Source: Phreatobacter stygius (lineage in GTDB: Bacteria > Pseudomonadota > Alphaproteobacteria > Rhizobiales > Phreatobacteraceae). Taken from it: a stretch of DNA of 64,000 nucleotides. Shown here piece after piece: positions 53,159 to 62,116 of this stretch. The notes beneath the pieces were generated by a model, which worked only from the letters and a program-made list of their open reading frames with translations, had not been told where the DNA came from and ran no database searches. Within the stretch, counting starts at the first letter, position 1; every line of letters begins with the position of its first letter. The position numbers and the translations under genes were made by a program. Location of the stretch: contig NZ_CP039690.1 in the NCBI RefSeq assembly GCF_005144885.1, positions 2,369,001 to 2,433,000 of the forward strand. Reading direction: 5' to 3'.

Positions 53159-53914
53159 ATGCCACAGACGGAAACTGCGCTGGTCACCGGCGGCGCCCGG
53201 CGCATCGGCCGGGCGATCACCGAGGCCCTGGCCAACACCGGCTTCGGTGTGGTCATCCACGTCAATCGCTCGGTGGCGGAAGGCGAGGCCCTGGCGGCGG
53301 CGATTCGCAGCCACGGCGGACGGGCCGCCGTCGTCGTGGCCGATCTGGCCGAACCGGCCGCCGTGGACGGGCTGATCGCCGCCGCCCGGGCGGCGCTCGG
53401 CCCCTTGAGTCTTTTGGTCAACAATGCCAGCGAGTTCGAAGAGGACCATCTGGGCACGCTGACCCGCGACCGCTGGAACCGGCAGTTCCGTGTCAACCTG
53501 CAGACGCCGTCCTTTCTCGCCCAGGATTTCGCGGCCCAGGCGCCCGACGGCGCCGCGATCGTCAATATCGTCGACCAGCGGGTGTTCAAGCCGACCCCGC
53601 AATTCTATTCTTACACCTTGACCAAGATCGCCCTGCAGGCGGCGACAAAGACCATGGCGCAGGCGTTGGCGCCGCGGATCCGTGTCAACGCGGTTGCCCC
53701 CGGCCCGACCTTCGCCAATATCCGCCAGGATAAGGCGGATTTCGAACGCCAGGCCGCATCGACCTTGCTCGGTGTGCCGAGTACGCCGGAAGCGATCGCC
53801 GAAGCGGTGGTCTACCTCGCCCGCGCCGGCGCGGTGACGGGCGCGACCATCGCGGTTGATTCCGGCCAGCATCTGGCCTGGAAGACCGCCGACGTCTGGG
53901 GCATCAAAGAGTAG
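53159..53914 (+). CDS. SDR of pteridine reductase / FolM type
   Basis: 251-residue short-chain dehydrogenase. The loop TGGARRIGR (10-18) with Arg suggests NADPH. The catalytic set is Asp139-Tyr152-Lys156 (NIVDQ ... YTLTK): Asp replaces the usual Ser exactly 13 residues before Tyr, as in trypanosomatid PTR1 and bacterial FolM dihydromonapterin reductase. LLVNNASEFEEDHL and RVNAVAPGPTFANIRQDKADFERQ are normal. The start at 53159 is chosen because it fits the domain start; the frame opens further upstream. It precedes uvrC by 93 bases. Confidence 0.85.
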   Translation: MPQTETALVTGGARRIGRAITEALANTGFGVVIHVNRSVAEGEALAAAIRSHGGRAAVVVADLAEPAAVDGLIAAARAALGPLSLLVNNASEFEEDHLGTLTRDRWNRQFRVNLQTPSFLAQDFAAQAPDGAAIVNIVDQRVFKPTPQFYSYTLTKIALQAATKTMAQALAPRIRVNAVAPGPTFANIRQDKADFERQAASTLLGVPSTPEAIAEAVVYLARAGAVTGATIAVDSGQHLAWKTADVWGIKE

Positions 53915-54007
53915 CCTCGACAGGCCGGCGCGACTGATTCCATCTGCCCGCCGTCGACACATCGCTAAGAAAACACGCCGCCAGGCCATAGAGACAGACC
54001 TTTTTCC

Positions 54008-56011
54008 ATGACGCGCCAATCCGGACCGGCCAATCTCGAACCTGACCTGAGCGATCTCGAATTGCCCGAGACCGACGAGGCCGACGAGGTTGTGCTGGAC
54101 CTGATCGCCGACGACGATGCGGCACCGGCCGCCGGCCCGCTTGCCGCCGGCATCGACGTGATCAAGGCGGCGGTCAGACACGCGCCGAAGGGGTCCGGCG
54201 TCTATCGGATGATCGGCGCGAGCGGCGAGGTCCTTTATGTCGGCAAGGCCAAGTCGATCACCAAGCGGGTGATTTCTTACGCCCGGCCAATTGGCCTGGC
54301 CACCCGCATCGCGCGCATGGTGGCGGCCACCACCGCGATGGAATTCGTCTCGACCAACACCGAGACCGAGGCCCTGCTGCTCGAAGCCAACCTGATCAAA
54401 CAGCTCAGGCCGCGCTTCAACGTGCTGCTGCGCGACGACAAGTCCTTCCCCTATATCCTGATATCAGGCGACCACGCGTCACCGCGCATCGCCAAGCACC
54501 GCGGCGCGCGCTCGATGAAGGGTGACTATTTCGGCCCCTTCGCCTCGGCTCAGGCGGTCGGGCGCACCATCAACGCGCTGGAGCGCGCCTTCCTGATCCG
54601 CTCCTGCGCCGATCCGGTGTTCGAGAGCCGCACCCGCCCCTGTCTCCTGTTCCAGATCAAGCGCTGCTCCGGTCCCTGCACCGCCGAGATCAGCAAGGAC
54701 GGCTATGATGCGCTGGTCAACGAAGCCAAGCTGTTCCTCTCCGGCCGTAGCCAGGTGGTCAAGCGGGTGCTTGCCGACCAGATGGAACAGGCCGCCGAGA
54801 ATCTCGAATTCGAGCGCGCCGCCGTCTATCGCGACAGGCTTGCCGCCTTGTCCGCCATCCAGGCGACCCAGGGCATCAATCCGCGCGGCGTCGAGGAGGC
54901 CGATGTCTTTGCCGCGACCCAGCAGGGCGGCCAGACCTGCATCCAGGTATTCTTCTTCCGCACCGGCCAGAACTGGGGCAATCGAGCCTATTATCCGCGT
55001 GCCGACCGCTCGATCGAAGCGGCCGAGGTGCTGGGCTCATTCGTCGCCCAGTTCTATGACGACAAGCCACCGCCATCGCTGGTCCTGTTATCGCATGAGG
55101 TCGAGGATCAGCAACTGCTCGGCGAAGCCCTGTCGACGCGTGCCGGACGGCGGGTCGAGGTTGCGACGCCGAAGCGCGGCGAGAAAAAGGATCTCGTCGA
55201 CCATGCCCTGCAGAATGCCCGCGAGGCGCTCGGCCGCAAGCTTGCCGAAAGCGCCTCGCAGCTGAAGCTGCTCGGCGGCCTCGCCGAGGCTTTCGGGCTG
55301 GACAAGCCACCGCGCCGCATCGAGGTCTATGACAACTCGCACATCATGGGCACCAATGCCGTCGGCGGCATGATCGTGGCCGGGCCGGAAGGCTTCCGGC
55401 GGAAGGATTACCGCACCTTCAACATCAAGTCCGACATCGCGCCGGGTGACGATTTCGGCATGATGCGCGAGGTGCTCGAGCGCCGTTTCAAGCGGCTCTT
55501 GAAGGGCGATGCCGAAGCCGCCGGCGAAGCGGCCGTCGATGGTGACGACGAACAGTCGGCCTGGCCCGACCTGGTGCTGATCGACGGCGGCCCGGGACAG
55601 CTTTCCGCGGCCCGCCAGATCCTCACCGATCTCGGCATCGCCAATGTTCCGCTGGTCGGCATCGCCAAGGGGCGCGACCGCGAGGCCGGCCGCGAGACCT
55701 TCCATATGGCCGGCCGCGAGCCGTTCCGGCTCGAACCGCGCGATCCCGTGCTCTATTTCGTCCAGCGGCTGCGCGACGAAGCGCACCGCTTTGCCATCGG
55801 CACCCATCGGGGCCGGCGCAAGAAAGACATGAAGGAAGCGGGCCTGGCCGAGATCGCCGGCATCGGGCCATCACGCAAACGGGCGCTGCTCAATCATTTC
55901 GGCACGCTGAAAGCGATCGAAAGGGCCGGGCTCGACGATCTGCAGCGGGCGCCCGGCATCAATGCCGGCACCGCCAAGGCGGTCTATGACTTCTTCCACC
56001 CGACCGGCTGA
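54008..56011 (+). CDS. uvrC: Excinuclease ABC subunit C
   Basis: 667-residue nucleotide-excision-repair nuclease. After a 60-residue Asp/Glu-rich N-terminal extension comes the GIY-YIG domain ([19 protein letters not shown]), a UvrB-binding UVR region (about 260-300: [29 protein letters not shown]), the RNase H-like second nuclease ([35 protein letters not shown]) and two C-terminal helix-hairpin-helix motifs ([37 protein letters not shown]). No LexA box is seen just upstream. The downstream pgsA-moaDE of other Rhizobiales is not present; plsC converges instead. Confidence 0.96.
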   Translation: MTRQSGPANLEPDLSDLELPETDEADEVVLDLIADDDAAPAAGPLAAGIDVIKAAVRHAPKGSGVYRMIGASGEVLYVGKAKSITKRVISYARPIGLATRIARMVAATTAMEFVSTNTETEALLLEANLIKQLRPRFNVLLRDDKSFPYILISGDHASPRIAKHRGARSMKGDYFGPFASAQAVGRTINALERAFLIRSCADPVFESRTRPCLLFQIKRCSGPCTAEISKDGYDALVNEAKLFLSGRSQVVKRVLADQMEQAAENLEFERAAVYRDRLAALSAIQATQGINPRGVEEADVFAATQQGGQTCIQVFFFRTGQNWGNRAYYPRADRSIEAAEVLGSFVAQFYDDKPPPSLVLLSHEVEDQQLLGEALSTRAGRRVEVATPKRGEKKDLVDHALQNAREALGRKLAESASQLKLLGGLAEAFGLDKPPRRIEVYDNSHIMGTNAVGGMIVAGPEGFRRKDYRTFNIKSDIAPGDDFGMMREVLERRFKRLLKGDAEAAGEAAVDGDDEQSAWPDLVLIDGGPGQLSAARQILTDLGIANVPLVGIAKGRDREAGRETFHMAGREPFRLEPRDPVLYFVQRLRDEAHRFAIGTHRGRRKKDMKEAGLAEIAGIGPSRKRALLNHFGTLKAIERAGLDDLQRAPGINAGTAKAVYDFFHPTG

Positions 56012-56018
56012 CGCCGGC

Positions 56019-56747
56019 TCAGGCGCCTGCAGCGCGCGCCTCCGCGACCAGCCGGTCGGTCGCCGTCTCGATCGCGGTTTTCAGCCTTTCGGCAAACTCC
56101 TCCGGCGGCAGGCCGGGAAGGATCGGATCGAGGCATTCGACGATCACCGTACCCGGCCGCCGCATGAACGACCGGCGCGGCCAGAACAGCCCGGCATTAT
56201 GCGCCACCGGCTGGCACGGCACGCCGAGCGCCTGATAGAGATGGGTCACGCCATATTTATAGTCGGGCGGCGCCCCGACCGCCCGGCGCGTGCCTTCGGG
56301 AAAGATCATCACCTGCTGGCCGCGCCCGACCGCGTCGTGGGCGCCGGGTGTGATCGAGGCCAGCGTGCCGCCCTTCTTGCCGCGCTCGACCGGGATCTGC
56401 TCGGCCTTCCAGACCGCCCAGCCGAACAACGGAACATGAATCAGCTCGCGCTTGAACACATAGGCCGGCCGGCGGAACGGAATGAAGAAGGCGAAGGTTT
56501 CCCAGGCCGACTGGTGCTTGGCCGCGACCAGAATGGCGCCGGCCGGGATCTTCTCCAGGCCACGGAAATCGACATGCATGCCGCAGATCACGCCGAGCGC
56601 CCAGAGATTGGCCCGCCCCCAGACCCAGCCGACGAACAGGATCGGTCTCGGCGACGGCCAGGCCAGGACCGGGACCAGGATGATCACCAGCAGCAGCGTC
56701 CAGAGATAGAAGAACAGATTGAAGATGGCCGAGCGCAACAGCAGCAT
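56019..56747 (-). CDS. plsC: 1-acyl-sn-glycerol-3-phosphate acyltransferase
   Basis: 242-residue membrane acyltransferase that makes phosphatidic acid. Motif I is KHQSAWETF (HX4E rather than HX4D), motif III FPEGTRRAVG, and an N-terminal helix (FNLFFYLWTLLLVIILVPVLAW). The HX4E form is common among alphaproteobacterial relatives. It is downstream of the YdcF-family gene on the same strand, with 30 bases between. Confidence 0.92.
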   Translation of the reverse strand: MLLLRSAIFNLFFYLWTLLLVIILVPVLAWPSPRPILFVGWVWGRANLWALGVICGMHVDFRGLEKIPAGAILVAAKHQSAWETFAFFIPFRRPAYVFKRELIHVPLFGWAVWKAEQIPVERGKKGGTLASITPGAHDAVGRGQQVMIFPEGTRRAVGAPPDYKYGVTHLYQALGVPCQPVAHNAGLFWPRRSFMRRPGTVIVECLDPILPGLPPEEFAERLKTAIETATDRLVAEARAAGA

Positions 56748-56777
56748 CAGGCGGGTCCCCCCGCCCCGAGGCGGTGC

Positions 56778-57485
56778 TCAATAGGTCGCGGCGCGCGCCG
56801 TGCGCGGTTCGGCGGTCGGGATATCCAGCCTGAGCCGTACGGCAGCCATCAGGTATTTGGCATATTCGAAGCTCAGAATCTTCAGACTTGGCGGATCTTT
56901 CCACCAGACATTGCGCTTCATCGCCTCGGTCGACACCGGATAGGCGATCAGCTTCACGTCGGGCAGGACCCGCTGCAATTCCAGCATGGTGCGCGGCATG
57001 TGGTAGCTCGATGTCACCACCAGCACCGAACGGAACCCGTTGCTGCGCACCCACTTGCCGGTTTCCATGGCGTTGCCGAGCGTGTTCAGCGCCCGGTGGT
57101 CGAGATCGATACAGCATTGCATCAAGGCGGCCGAGCCTGGGATCAGTCGCGCCAGCTCCCGCTCGCCGACCATCGGATTGACGCCGCTGATCAGCAATCG
57201 GCGACCCTGGCCGGTACCGAGCAGCGCAATGGCGTCGGTCAAACGCGATGATCCGCCGGTCATGGCGACGATCGCCTCGGCACGCGGTCCGTCGGTCTCG
57301 GCCACCCGCGTTGCCGACCGGGCAAACGGAATGAAACCGATCGCCAGCCCGGTCAGGCCAACCAGGCAGAGACCCAGAACGACAGGTGCCGGGCGAAACA
57401 GCCAGCGTCCCCGTCTCCGTTGCTCCGTGACGGGGGTCACATTTGGCGCGGCGCTCGGCGCGGCCCATGTACGCGTTCGCGACAT
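56778..57485 (-). CDS. YdcF-family (DUF218) membrane protein
   Basis: 235-residue protein. One N-terminal helix (PVVLGLCLVGLTGLAIGFIPF) is followed by the DUF218 domain (AEAIVAMTGGSSRLTDAIALLGTGQGRRLLISG, NTLGNAMETGKWVRSNGFRSVLVVTSSYHMPRTMLEL). The family (ElyC, SanA, YdcF) is linked to envelope biogenesis, but no enzyme reaction is firm. In Rhizobiales it usually follows ftsEX and precedes plsC; here ftsEX is 30 kb away. Confidence 0.9.
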   Translation of the reverse strand: MSRTRTWAAPSAAPNVTPVTEQRRRGRWLFRPAPVVLGLCLVGLTGLAIGFIPFARSATRVAETDGPRAEAIVAMTGGSSRLTDAIALLGTGQGRRLLISGVNPMVGERELARLIPGSAALMQCCIDLDHRALNTLGNAMETGKWVRSNGFRSVLVVTSSYHMPRTMLELQRVLPDVKLIAYPVSTEAMKRNVWWKDPPSLKILSFEYAKYLMAAVRLRLDIPTAEPRTARAATY

Positions 57486-57676
57486 TCCCTAAAGTATACC
57501 ATCGATTGCGGCGGACTCACGACCCGTCTGTGACCTAGCGCCACGGTCTTCAACGATCCGTTAAGCAAAACGCCGCGGCTGGCCTAGGGGCATCGTAACC
57601 CGGTCTGACCGTTCGGCCGAGGTTGACCTTCAAGCCGCCGGCTGGTGGTGTGGCCGGACACGAGGAGACCACGTCG

Positions 57677-58651
57677 ATGAAAGCCGTTCTGTGCAAGACC
57701 TTCGGACCGCCCGAAAGCCTCGTCATCGAGGAACTGCCGGATCCGAGCGCTGGCGCCGGCGAGGTGGTTGTCGCGGTGACCGCCGTCGGGCTCAACTTCT
57801 TCGACAACCTGATCATCAAGAACATGTATCAGGTGAAACCGCCCATGCCGTTTTCGCCGGGCTCCGAATTCGCCGGCCGCATCCTCAGCCTGGGCGACGG
57901 CGTGACCGGCTTCAAGATCGGCGACCGGGTGGCCGGCAACCTGTCGCATGGCGCGGCGCGTACCCAGATCGTGGCCAAGGCGACCGCGCTGGCGCCGATC
58001 CCCGATGCCTTGACCGACGAGCAGGCCGCTGGCCTCGTCATCACCTATGGCACGACCATTCACGCCCTGAAGGACCGCGCCCAGCTGAAGCCGGGTGAGA
58101 CGCTCGCCGTGCTGGGCGCCGCCGGCGGCGTCGGCCTCGCGGCGATCGAGCTCGGCAAGGCCATGGGCGCCCGGGTCATCGCCTGCGCCTCGACCGATGA
58201 CAAGCTCGCCTTCTGCAAGGCCCATGGCGCCGACGAGGGCATCAATTACGCGACCGAGGACCTGAAGGAGCGGCTGCGCGCGCTGACCGACGGCAAGGGG
58301 CCTGACGTGATCTACGATCCGGTCGGCGACAAATATGCCGAGCCGGCGCTGCGCGCGATTGCCTGGGAGGGCCGTTTCCTGGTCATCGGTTTTGCTGGCG
58401 GCGAGATCCCGAAGATCCCGCTGAACCTGACCTTGCTGAAGAGCTGCGACATCCGCGGCGTGTTCTGGGGCGCCTTCGCCCAGCGCAATCCGAAGGCCAA
58501 TAGCGAGAACCTCGCGCAGGTCGCTCGCTGGACCGCCGAGAAGAAGCTGTCGCTGCATGTCCACGCGACCTATCCCTTGGAACGGATCGCCGACGCGCTG
58601 AACGAGATCGCCACCCGCAAGGCCAAGGGCAAGGTCATCCTGAAACCCTGA
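57677..58651 (+). CDS. NADPH:quinone oxidoreductase-family (zinc-free MDR)
   Basis: 324-residue medium-chain reductase. N-terminal MKAVLCKTFGPPESLVIEELPDPSAGAGEVVVAV, NFFDNLIIKNMYQVKPPMPFSPGSEFAGRI, and the Rossmann loop AAGGVGLAAIELGKAMGARV; zinc-ligand Cys positions of alcohol dehydrogenases are absent. Substrate is undefined (quinones or enoyl compounds). The start at 57677 has GAGGAGACCACGTCG upstream; an in-frame codon at 57623 lacks support. Confidence 0.92.
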   Translation: MKAVLCKTFGPPESLVIEELPDPSAGAGEVVVAVTAVGLNFFDNLIIKNMYQVKPPMPFSPGSEFAGRILSLGDGVTGFKIGDRVAGNLSHGAARTQIVAKATALAPIPDALTDEQAAGLVITYGTTIHALKDRAQLKPGETLAVLGAAGGVGLAAIELGKAMGARVIACASTDDKLAFCKAHGADEGINYATEDLKERLRALTDGKGPDVIYDPVGDKYAEPALRAIAWEGRFLVIGFAGGEIPKIPLNLTLLKSCDIRGVFWGAFAQRNPKANSENLAQVARWTAEKKLSLHVHATYPLERIADALNEIATRKAKGKVILKP

Positions 58652-58674
58652 CCCCAACGGTCACCGCCGGCAGC

Positions 58675-58699
58675 CCGGAGATCCGTCACCCATCTCCGG
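58675..58699. terminator. Possible bidirectional hairpin between converging genes
   Basis: Stem CCGGAGAT (58675-58682) and ATCTCCGG (58692-58699) with a nine-base loop, between the quinone oxidoreductase stop and the stop of the 58722 gene. There is no T-tract, so termination is uncertain. Confidence 0.35.
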
Positions 58700-58721
58700 C
58701 TGCAATATCCGGCGGCAATAG

Positions 58722-59096
58722 TCAGGCCGCCGTGGCAAAGGCCTGGACCGGGGTCGCCAGATCCGCCGCGACGGTGGCGCGTTCCTGCTCGTTTTCGGCG
58801 ATCAGGTGCACATGCACCTCGTCGGCGCGCTTCATCTGGGCGAGCCGCGCCAGGGCCCGGGCCGAACACGGCGCACGCCCGGCCCAGACCGCCAGGCGGG
58901 TGCCGTCGGTTTCGCGCCGGGCCAGCACCATCACCGCACCCTCATAGGCCGGCGGATCGCTCGCCGGATAGACCGTCGCCAGATAGCGCCGGCCGGAAAT
59001 GCCGCGCCAGGCATGAAAGCGTGCGGCCAGGCCGGCGACCGCCAGAGCCTGGGGCGGGCCTGCATCGAATGCATGGATGATTCGCTGTCTGCTCAT
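58722..59096 (-). CDS. Hypothetical protein, apparently LexA-regulated
   Basis: 124-residue soluble protein that I do not recognise. It has no signal peptide or transmembrane helix. It opens with MSRQRIIHAFDAGPPQALAVAGLAARFHAWRG and ends with a DEVHVHLIAENEQERATVAADLATPVQAFATAA segment. Composition is rich in Ala and Arg with a beta-like centre (YLATVYPASDPPAYEGAVMVLARRE). The start at 59096 is chosen because a LexA box and promoter end directly before it. There is no Shine-Dalgarno sequence. It stands alone, convergent with the quinone oxidoreductase and followed upstream by the VOC operon. Confidence 0.7.
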   Translation of the reverse strand: MSRQRIIHAFDAGPPQALAVAGLAARFHAWRGISGRRYLATVYPASDPPAYEGAVMVLARRETDGTRLAVWAGRAPCSARALARLAQMKRADEVHVHLIAENEQERATVAADLATPVQAFATAA

Positions 59097-59132
59097 TGGA
59101 ACATAATGAGAACAAACTGGCCGAACCGTCAA
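59097..59132 (-). promoter_or_regulatory. LexA box and leaderless promoter of the 58722-59096 gene
   Basis: On the - strand GTTCTCATTATGTTC (59113-59099) is an exact alphaproteobacterial LexA box GTTC-N7-GTTC. A promoter overlaps it: -35 TTGACG (59132-59127) and -10 CATTAT (59108-59103), 18 bases apart. The expected start, six to seven bases after the -10, falls on or next to the A of the ATG at 59096, so the mRNA would be leaderless. LexA bound there would cover the -10. Confidence 0.65.
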
Positions 59133-59199
59133 CGGCAAAGCGCGCTGCCGCCACTGGCGCGGCGCATTTTTTGAGCGCCGGCGGCGCCGACGGCGAACC

Positions 59200-60033
59200 T
59201 CAGGCGGCAAATTCGATCCGCTGGCCAAAGGCCAGTCCGCCCGGGACGACCAGCGCCCCGCCCGCCGTCGCCGTCGCCGCCCCCTGACGCGCCAGCACGG
59301 CGCCGACTTGGTCGCGCGACGCGCCGGCGACCCGATAGCCGATGAAGCGGGCAGCCGAACCGGGCTGGCGCGTGCCCGGCGCTTCGGCGCTCACCTGGAG
59401 CGCCACCCGGCCGAGCGTCACGCGGCCGCCCTCGGTTGTCGTTTCATGAGGCCTGTCCAGAATATCGGCCAGCCGGCGCGCCGCGGCCAACGGGTCGCCC
59501 GCGGCGCAGTCGACCCGGTCGAAGGCCCGGGCGCCGTTGCGGTGGTCGGTCCAGGCCGGGCGCCGGTAGAGCTCGACATTGTGATAGCGGCAACCGTTGA
59601 AGGTCACCACGTCGTCGACCGGCAGCAGCACGTCGAATTCCGGCCAGACCGATTCGGACGCCGACACTTTCCATTCGCGCCGGACATGGACCGGCGGCGC
59701 GAAGCCGCAGCCGAGCGCATTGAGCCGGGCATGAGCGCGCGCGGCATCGGCGAACGACAGCACCATCGACTTGATGCCTTCTTCGCCGGTCAAAAGCCGC
59801 GCCATCGCGGGCGGCAGTTTTTCCGGGTCCGAGACGCTCATCAGCTCGATGAAATTGGCCGAGCCACCCGATGTCTCGGGGAACAGGATCAGCCGGTTGA
59901 CGATGCCCATGCCATCGATGCGGCTTTCCGGTGTCAGCGTGAAGCCGAGCGCGTCGAAGAAGCGGGCCGCCGCGTCGAGGTCGTGCACGAAGGTCAGCAG
60001 ATGGTCGATGGCCTCGACCGGATTGTCGCTCAC
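59200..60033 (-). CDS. VOC-family (glyoxalase-like) protein
   Basis: 277-residue protein with two vicinal-oxygen-chelate-like halves: AIDHLLTFVHDLDAAARFFDALGFTLTPESR at the N-terminus and a later beta-rich half (RPHETTTEGGRVTLGRVALQVSAEAP). It resembles the Glyoxalase_3 type; function is unknown. The start is a GTG at 60033 that overlaps the stop of the racemase-like gene by four bases (GTGA). It is the last gene of the operon. Confidence 0.82.
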   Translation of the reverse strand: MSDNPVEAIDHLLTFVHDLDAAARFFDALGFTLTPESRIDGMGIVNRLILFPETSGGSANFIELMSVSDPEKLPPAMARLLTGEEGIKSMVLSFADAARAHARLNALGCGFAPPVHVRREWKVSASESVWPEFDVLLPVDDVVTFNGCRYHNVELYRRPAWTDHRNGARAFDRVDCAAGDPLAAARRLADILDRPHETTTEGGRVTLGRVALQVSAEAPGTRQPGSAARFIGYRVAGASRDQVGAVLARQGAATATAGGALVVPGGLAFGQRIEFAA

Positions 60034-60752
60034 GGCATTTGCTCCGCATGATCGAGAAGGGCGTTGACGTGCAAGGCAACGGCATCGACGACATCGGCCG
60101 GCGCCGCGCCGTCCTGATAGAGCAGCGGCAGTTCCGTGCAGGCGAGCAGGATGGCGTCCGCGCCGCGCTGGCGCAGCCGTTCGCCGACCGCGTCGATCGC
60201 CTGCCGCGCCGCCGCCGTCACCATGCCGCGGGTCAGCTGGTTCTCGATGATGTCGTCGATGACGGCCTGGTCGGCTGCATCCGGGCGCAGCACCGCGCCG
60301 ACGCCGGCGCGTGCGAGATGGTCGTCGAAGAAATCCTGGCCGGCGGCGAAACCGGTCGCCAGAACGCCGACCCGCCGGCAGCCGCGCTGCTTGAGGAACG
60401 GGCCGACCGGGTCCAGCACATGCAGGCACGGCACGCGCACCTGCTTTGCCAGCACGTCGAAAACCCGGTGCGCCGTCACGGCGGTCAGTGCGACGCAGCT
60501 CGCTCCGCCCTCCTCCAGGCCTTCGGCCGCGCGCCAGAGGTGGTGGCCGACGCCATCCCATTTGCCGGCCGAGGCAAGCTGGAACAGTGGCGCGAAATCG
60601 AGTGTGTAGACGAGACTTTCGAGCGTCGACTTGGCGCCGCGCCGCGTCTCGCTGGCTTCGTTCAGCATGCGGTAGTACCGCGCGGTCGAATGCCAGCTCA
60701 TGCCGCCAACCAGGCCGATCAAGGGTTTGCTGAAAGGTCCACGCTCGGTCAT
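60030..60752 (-). CDS. Aspartate/glutamate racemase-family protein (first catalytic Cys absent)
   Basis: 240-residue racemase-fold protein. The N-terminal LIGLVGGMSWHSTARYYRMLNEA is typical of the YgeA/aspartate-racemase group. The second catalytic Cys is present at 205 (LLACTELPLL). The first, expected four residues before His95 (CNTxH), is Ala91 in ALTAVTAHRV; Thr90 precedes it. E. coli YgeA uses Thr with Cys, but at a slightly different position. A racemase or isomerase role is therefore uncertain. It overlaps its neighbours by ATGA and GTGA. Confidence 0.8.
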   Translation of the reverse strand: MTERGPFSKPLIGLVGGMSWHSTARYYRMLNEASETRRGAKSTLESLVYTLDFAPLFQLASAGKWDGVGHHLWRAAEGLEEGGASCVALTAVTAHRVFDVLAKQVRVPCLHVLDPVGPFLKQRGCRRVGVLATGFAAGQDFFDDHLARAGVGAVLRPDAADQAVIDDIIENQLTRGMVTAAARQAIDAVGERLRQRGADAILLACTELPLLYQDGAAPADVVDAVALHVNALLDHAEQMP

Positions 60753-62116
60753 GCGGCGAATGCCTCGATCATTGGCCCGACATTGGGTGCCTCAGCCAGC
60801 GTCTCGATTGCGGCAATCAAGTGATCGGCGCGGCCGATCCAGCATTCGCGCCCGGAGAAAGCGACGCATTGCCGGAATTTCGCCGCAAGGTCAGCCGTCG
60901 ATGCCGGGTTCTCCGGCCAGCCGCGGCCGAACTGGGCCGGCACCAGCAATTCCGACCCGTCCGCATGCCGGACGATCACCTCGCATTGATCGAAATGTCC
61001 GAACGCGGGTTCTTCCGCGACGGCCATCCGGCCGGCAAAGGCAACGATATCGGGCGCGGTCGCAGCCGAAGCCGTGAATTCTTCGAGTGTCGCCCGGCCA
61101 CGCAGGATTGCATTGGCGGCGACGTAGCGGACGCTGAACTGGGCGTCGATCTCGGGCGTCGTGGTGGGCGCATAGGCGCCGCCGCAGATGACCCGCATGG
61201 TCGGCGATATCCGGATCGCGACATCGGTCACCGCGGCGGGCCTCAGGTCGCCGCTTTGCCTGGCAGCCAGCAGCGCTTCGGTGAGCGCCAGCGTCACGCC
61301 GCAGCTCGGATAGAGTTTGAAGCAGGTCGCCTCTTGCCCCAGGAACCGCTGCCCGAGACCTTCGTCCAAGCCGTCGAGCCTGGGTTCAGCCGGGCCGTAG
61401 AGCCGGAAGAAGCCGCTCTCGCCGGCCAGCACACGGCGCGGACCGGTGATGCCGGCCGCCGCCATCAGGGTCGCCTCGAGTGCGTGGCGGGCGACCAGTC
61501 CCTGGCTGATCCGCACCGCCAGCGCCTTGTCCTGATAGTGCTGGAAGGTGCCGATGCCGAAATCGAAGGCAAGGCCGACCGCATGGCCGAGCTGGTCGCG
61601 CGACAGGCCGAGCAGCCGCCCGGCGATGACCGCACCGGAAAACAGCCCGAGAATGTTCGAATCGAAACCGCGGTAGAAGAAGCCATTGGCTTGCGCCGCG
61701 CGGTTGATGCGCTGGCCGACGTCCTGCCCCACCGCCAGCGCCGCCAGGATATCGGCCCCGCTTGCATCAGACAGTTCGGCCGCCGCGAGCGCGACGGGCA
61801 CATCCGACGAACTCGGATGCCAGCCCGGCGACAGCACGTCGCAGAAGTCCAGCGCCCGGGCGCGTACCGCATTGACGAAGGCGGTCTGGGGCGCCGCCAG
61901 CCGCTCCGTCGATCCGATCACGGTGGCTTCGGCCGTGCCGCTCCAGCGGCGGGCGAGCGACAGTGCCGTCCCGGTGCCGGCCTGGTCGTGGCCGGCGGCG
62001 AGGCAGCCGAGATTGTCGAGCACACGGCGAGCCTGGAAGGCGATCGTGCGGGCCGGCACAGCCGATGCCCGGACGCCGGCTGCATGGTCGATCAGCCCTT
62101 CGATCGGATCGGTCAC
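60749..62116 (-). CDS. MmgE/PrpD-family protein
   Basis: 455-residue protein of the MmgE/PrpD family. It includes 2-methylcitrate dehydratases, cis-aconitate decarboxylase and iminodisuccinate epimerase. Typical segments are RVLDNLGCLAAGHDQAGTGTALSLARRW, FVNAVRARALDFCDVLSPGWHPSSSDVPVALAAAELS and a C-terminal beta domain. The start is a GTG at 62116 overlapping the Bug stop by four bases, and the stop overlaps the racemase start. Neighbours suggest a role in a di- or tricarboxylate pathway; the substrate is unknown. Confidence 0.88.
   Translation of the reverse strand: MTDPIEGLIDHAAGVRASAVPARTIAFQARRVLDNLGCLAAGHDQAGTGTALSLARRWSGTAEATVIGSTERLAAPQTAFVNAVRARALDFCDVLSPGWHPSSSDVPVALAAAELSDASGADILAALAVGQDVGQRINRAAQANGFFYRGFDSNILGLFSGAVIAGRLLGLSRDQLGHAVGLAFDFGIGTFQHYQDKALAVRISQGLVARHALEATLMAAAGITGPRRVLAGESGFFRLYGPAEPRLDGLDEGLGQRFLGQEATCFKLYPSCGVTLALTEALLAARQSGDLRPAAVTDVAIRISPTMRVICGGAYAPTTTPEIDAQFSVRYVAANAILRGRATLEEFTASAATAPDIVAFAGRMAVAEEPAFGHFDQCEVIVRHADGSELLVPAQFGRGWPENPASTADLAAKFRQCVAFSGRECWIGRADHLIAAIETLAEAPNVGPMIEAFAA

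Noticed and set aside
52843-53589. 248-codon - strand frame across the AT-rich stretch and the SDR gene
   Set aside because: Most of it is antisense to the FolM-like gene; the remainder is non-coding in appearance.
59200-60561. A 453-codon frame suggesting a racemase-VOC fusion
   Set aside because: The first 170 codons are out of frame with the conserved racemase-like gene; the true arrangement is two genes with a GTGA overlap.
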